The position numbers were made by a program, and so were the translations under genes. Shown here in pieces: positions 42,537 through 44,033 of a stretch of 44,033 bases of DNA (position 1 is the stretch's first letter; every line of letters starts with the position of its first letter). The notes under the pieces are model-generated. The model ran no database searches, was not told where the DNA came from, and worked only from the letters and a program-made list of their open reading frames with translations. This DNA comes from CBFDBT01 sp965603115 (GTDB lineage: Bacteria; Pseudomonadota; Alphaproteobacteria; Sphingomonadales; Kordiimonadaceae). The stretch is taken from contig CBFDBT010000002.1 in assembly GCA_965603115.1 (NCBI GenBank), positions 1-44,033 of the forward strand, written 5' to 3'.

Positions 42537-44033
42537 TCAGCTCAATATTAGTTCGACCTCTGGGTCTACGTGGATTGTGGCATCACCTGATGTGTAAACA
42601 TTATAATCCACGCCACCTATTATAGTCGTACCATTCGCTATCCAGCCTTCGCCCTGTGAGTTGAGTGTGTCACCAACGTCGCCGTCGATGACCATCACGT
42701 TGTCCACAGCGGTCATAGCGATAACCTGATCGGCAGTCAGCAAGAGCGTATCATCCGCATCAGGGTTGCTGATGTCAATATGCTCGAAGTTGAGCACCGC
42801 ATCGCGGGCAACAAGGTTAGACAGATCAATCATACCTTCAATGCCGTCAAGGTCATCACCAGAGACCATGAGCGTATCATAGCCCGAACCACCATCGACA
42901 CTGTTAAAGTTTAAATCCGTGATGGTGATGACATCGTCACCGGCGCTGGCATCAATGCTCTCAAGTAAGCCAGCGGCTATCGTGTCATTGCCGAAGGTGC
43001 CGCTTGTGGTGGCAAAGAGCGCATCACCCGCTTGCAACTCGCCGTGGAAGCCCTGCAGTAATAGATCATTACCGTTTGCATCATTGATGAAGAGACCAAA
43101 AGACGTGTCATTAATTGAGAGGTCAGCATATGTCAGACCAGAGCTTGAGAAGTCGAGCATATCATCGCCCTGTACAAAGTCGGCGACGGTGTCATGGCCC
43201 CAATTAGCGCCGAAAGAAATGCTATCAGTGCCAAGATAGAGCGTGAAGACTTCATCACCGGTGGTGCTGGTGATATTATCAATCTCACCAGTGCCGTCTA
43301 CCGCCACACCGGGCTGTGCGCCGTCACCGAGAACGCGGTAGGTGAGGTCAATGCCCATCGCGGCAAGAGTAGCGGTATCGTATGCCGTTGTATTGCCGGC
43401 AAAATCGTCAAGCTGAATTTGATCAATTGAGAAAATACCAGGAGCAGAATTGCCGTATACTTGATGCGTCAAACTCTGACTGAAGCCAGTGCCAAAAGAG
43501 CCGGTGCCATCCTCAGCCACACCCCAGTAATATAAGTTATTTATTCCACTTCCTGTTTCGTCGACTACGTACTGAATATAGAGTGGGTCATTGGCTGTAT
43601 TGCCAGTATCAAGGTAGGCCTGATTAAGGGATAAACTAGTCAGCACTGGTGCCACCGTGTCAGATTTTGCATCGGTTACCTCAAAGGTGGTCTGAAAGCT
43701 CATGGCTGCTAGCGCTGCTGTATCGTAGACTGTGCCATTGCCTGCGGCGTCATAAACAGTGAGTGAGTTAATGGTATATGCGCCAACGCCGGACCAATCA
43801 GAAAAACTCGTGCCGCCGATGAATTGGTGTTCATCATTTAGAGCATAGCTTGAGCTTGAAGTGCCGTCAGGATTGCTAACGCTCACGACAAAATGAGAAA
43901 CACCTGATAAATCATCACTACCCGCAGCAGTGAAATTCAGAACATTTTCAATGCCAGCCTCAATCGTAGTAGCTGAAATAGTAAAGTCTGTAAGCGTTGG
44001 CGCAATAGTATCTTCAGTGGTGTTAGTCACTGT
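42537..44033 (-). CDS. Large repeat/RTX surface protein, C-terminal part (cut by window edge)
   Basis: The last 498 or so codons of a larger gene run off the right edge. Two repeats of about 115-120 residues begin DTIAPTLTDF or DTVAPVLTSL and end in DxAGNxTxYDTAxLAAM; they look like bacterial Ig-like domains. An RTX-like segment with DTVADFVQGDDMLDFSSS follows. The last 130 residues match a module inside the neighbouring giant protein (ITITDLNFNSVDGGSGYDTL, then GWIANGTTI and YNVYTSGDATI). The stop lies 88 bp after the second 229-bp repeat. It is probably a secreted adhesin. Confidence 0.82.
   Translation of the reverse strand, partial: TVTNTTEDTIAPTLTDFTISATTIEAGIENVLNFTAAGSDDLSGVSHFVVSVSNPDGTSSSSYALNDEHQFIGGTSFSDWSGVGAYTINSLTVYDAAGNGTVYDTAALAAMSFQTTFEVTDAKSDTVAPVLTSLSLNQAYLDTGNTANDPLYIQYVVDETGSGINNLYYWGVAEDGTGSFGTGFSQSLTHQVYGNSAPGIFSIDQIQLDDFAGNTTAYDTATLAAMGIDLTYRVLGDGAQPGVAVDGTGEIDNITSTTGDEVFTLYLGTDSISFGANWGHDTVADFVQGDDMLDFSSSGLTYADLSINDTSFGLFINDANGNDLLLQGFHGELQAGDALFATTSGTFGNDTIAAGLLESIDASAGDDVITITDLNFNSVDGGSGYDTLMVSGDDLDGIEGMIDLSNLVARDAVLNFEHIDISNPDADDTLLLTADQVIAMTAVDNVMVIDGDVGDTLNSQGEGWIANGTTIIGGVDYNVYTSGDATIHVDPEVELILS

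Noticed and set aside
36985..44033. Integrase, transposase or relaxase that would explain the repeat-flanked segment
   Set aside because: None found in any frame, so mobility is only inferred from the repeats.
1..44033. CRISPR arrays
   Set aside because: No regularly spaced short repeats seen; the repeats present are protein-module repeats, two long direct repeats and one inverted pair.

Overview
This window is the replication-origin region of an alphaproteobacterial chromosome, followed on the right by an accessory region at a tRNA gene. The evidence is the order parB-parA-rsmG-mnmG-mnmE, two parS sites, and the set dnaQ-coaE-aroE-maf-PPSR | AT-rich DnaA-box region | hemE-hemJ-rho. The gap between the PPSR gene and hemE is where Caulobacter-type oriC lies. 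tim44-mltA-smr, secB, hslVU and the his cluster are also typical neighbours in this class. Codon use is moderately AT-rich. I cannot name the genus; the RTX and beta-helix surface proteins would fit a marine bacterium, but that is inference.

Layout. 1-5288 (minus): segregation, ribosome and tRNA-modification genes (ParB partial, ParA, RsmG, MnmG, MnmE), with parS inside rsmG and between mnmG and mnmE. 5358-6845 (plus): a DNA-alkylation repair protein and a quinone oxidoreductase. 6848-10403 (minus): a compact operon, PPSR-maf-aroE-coaE-dnaQ, with start/stop overlaps. 10404-10818: oriC. 10819-13767 (plus): hemE, hemJ, rho and a terminator. 13880-15933: a HAD hydrolase and a secreted M20 amidohydrolase. 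16041-16142: an unassigned transcription unit with a consensus promoter and intrinsic terminator about 70 nt apart, a candidate sRNA. 16141-16899: a lone DUF3800 gene. 16968-18887 (minus): hslVU behind a heat-shock-like promoter. 19105-22187 (plus): hisBHAFE. 22184-27471: sugar/adenosine kinase, EI24 protein, lipoprotein, small membrane protein, methyltransferase, AmpG-like permease and hotdog protein.

27537-29987 is a disturbed comM locus. The comM ORF is frameshifted near its C-terminus. Its 5' end exists twice, about 0.95 kb apart, and the two copies differ only at silent positions. One unrecognised ORF lies between them. 30116-32971 (minus) is tim44-mltA-smr-xre. 33122-35547 (plus) carries fxsA, secB, hinT and a racemase. 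35544-36663 (minus) carries trm112 and a thioredoxin-TPR protein.

From 36985 to the end is the accessory part. An intact tRNA-Gly(GCC) is followed by a 229-bp block. The block contains the 3' two thirds of the tRNA and a hairpin-rich tail, and it recurs at 42220-42448 with only two mismatches. Each block is followed by the 3' end of a very large RTX-type surface-protein gene, and the two proteins share a C-terminal module. The body between the blocks also holds a predicted pseudoknotted RNA and an inverted pair of perfect 15-bp palindromes. No integrase is visible. This tRNA-anchored arrangement of giant surface-protein genes is the most unusual part of the window.
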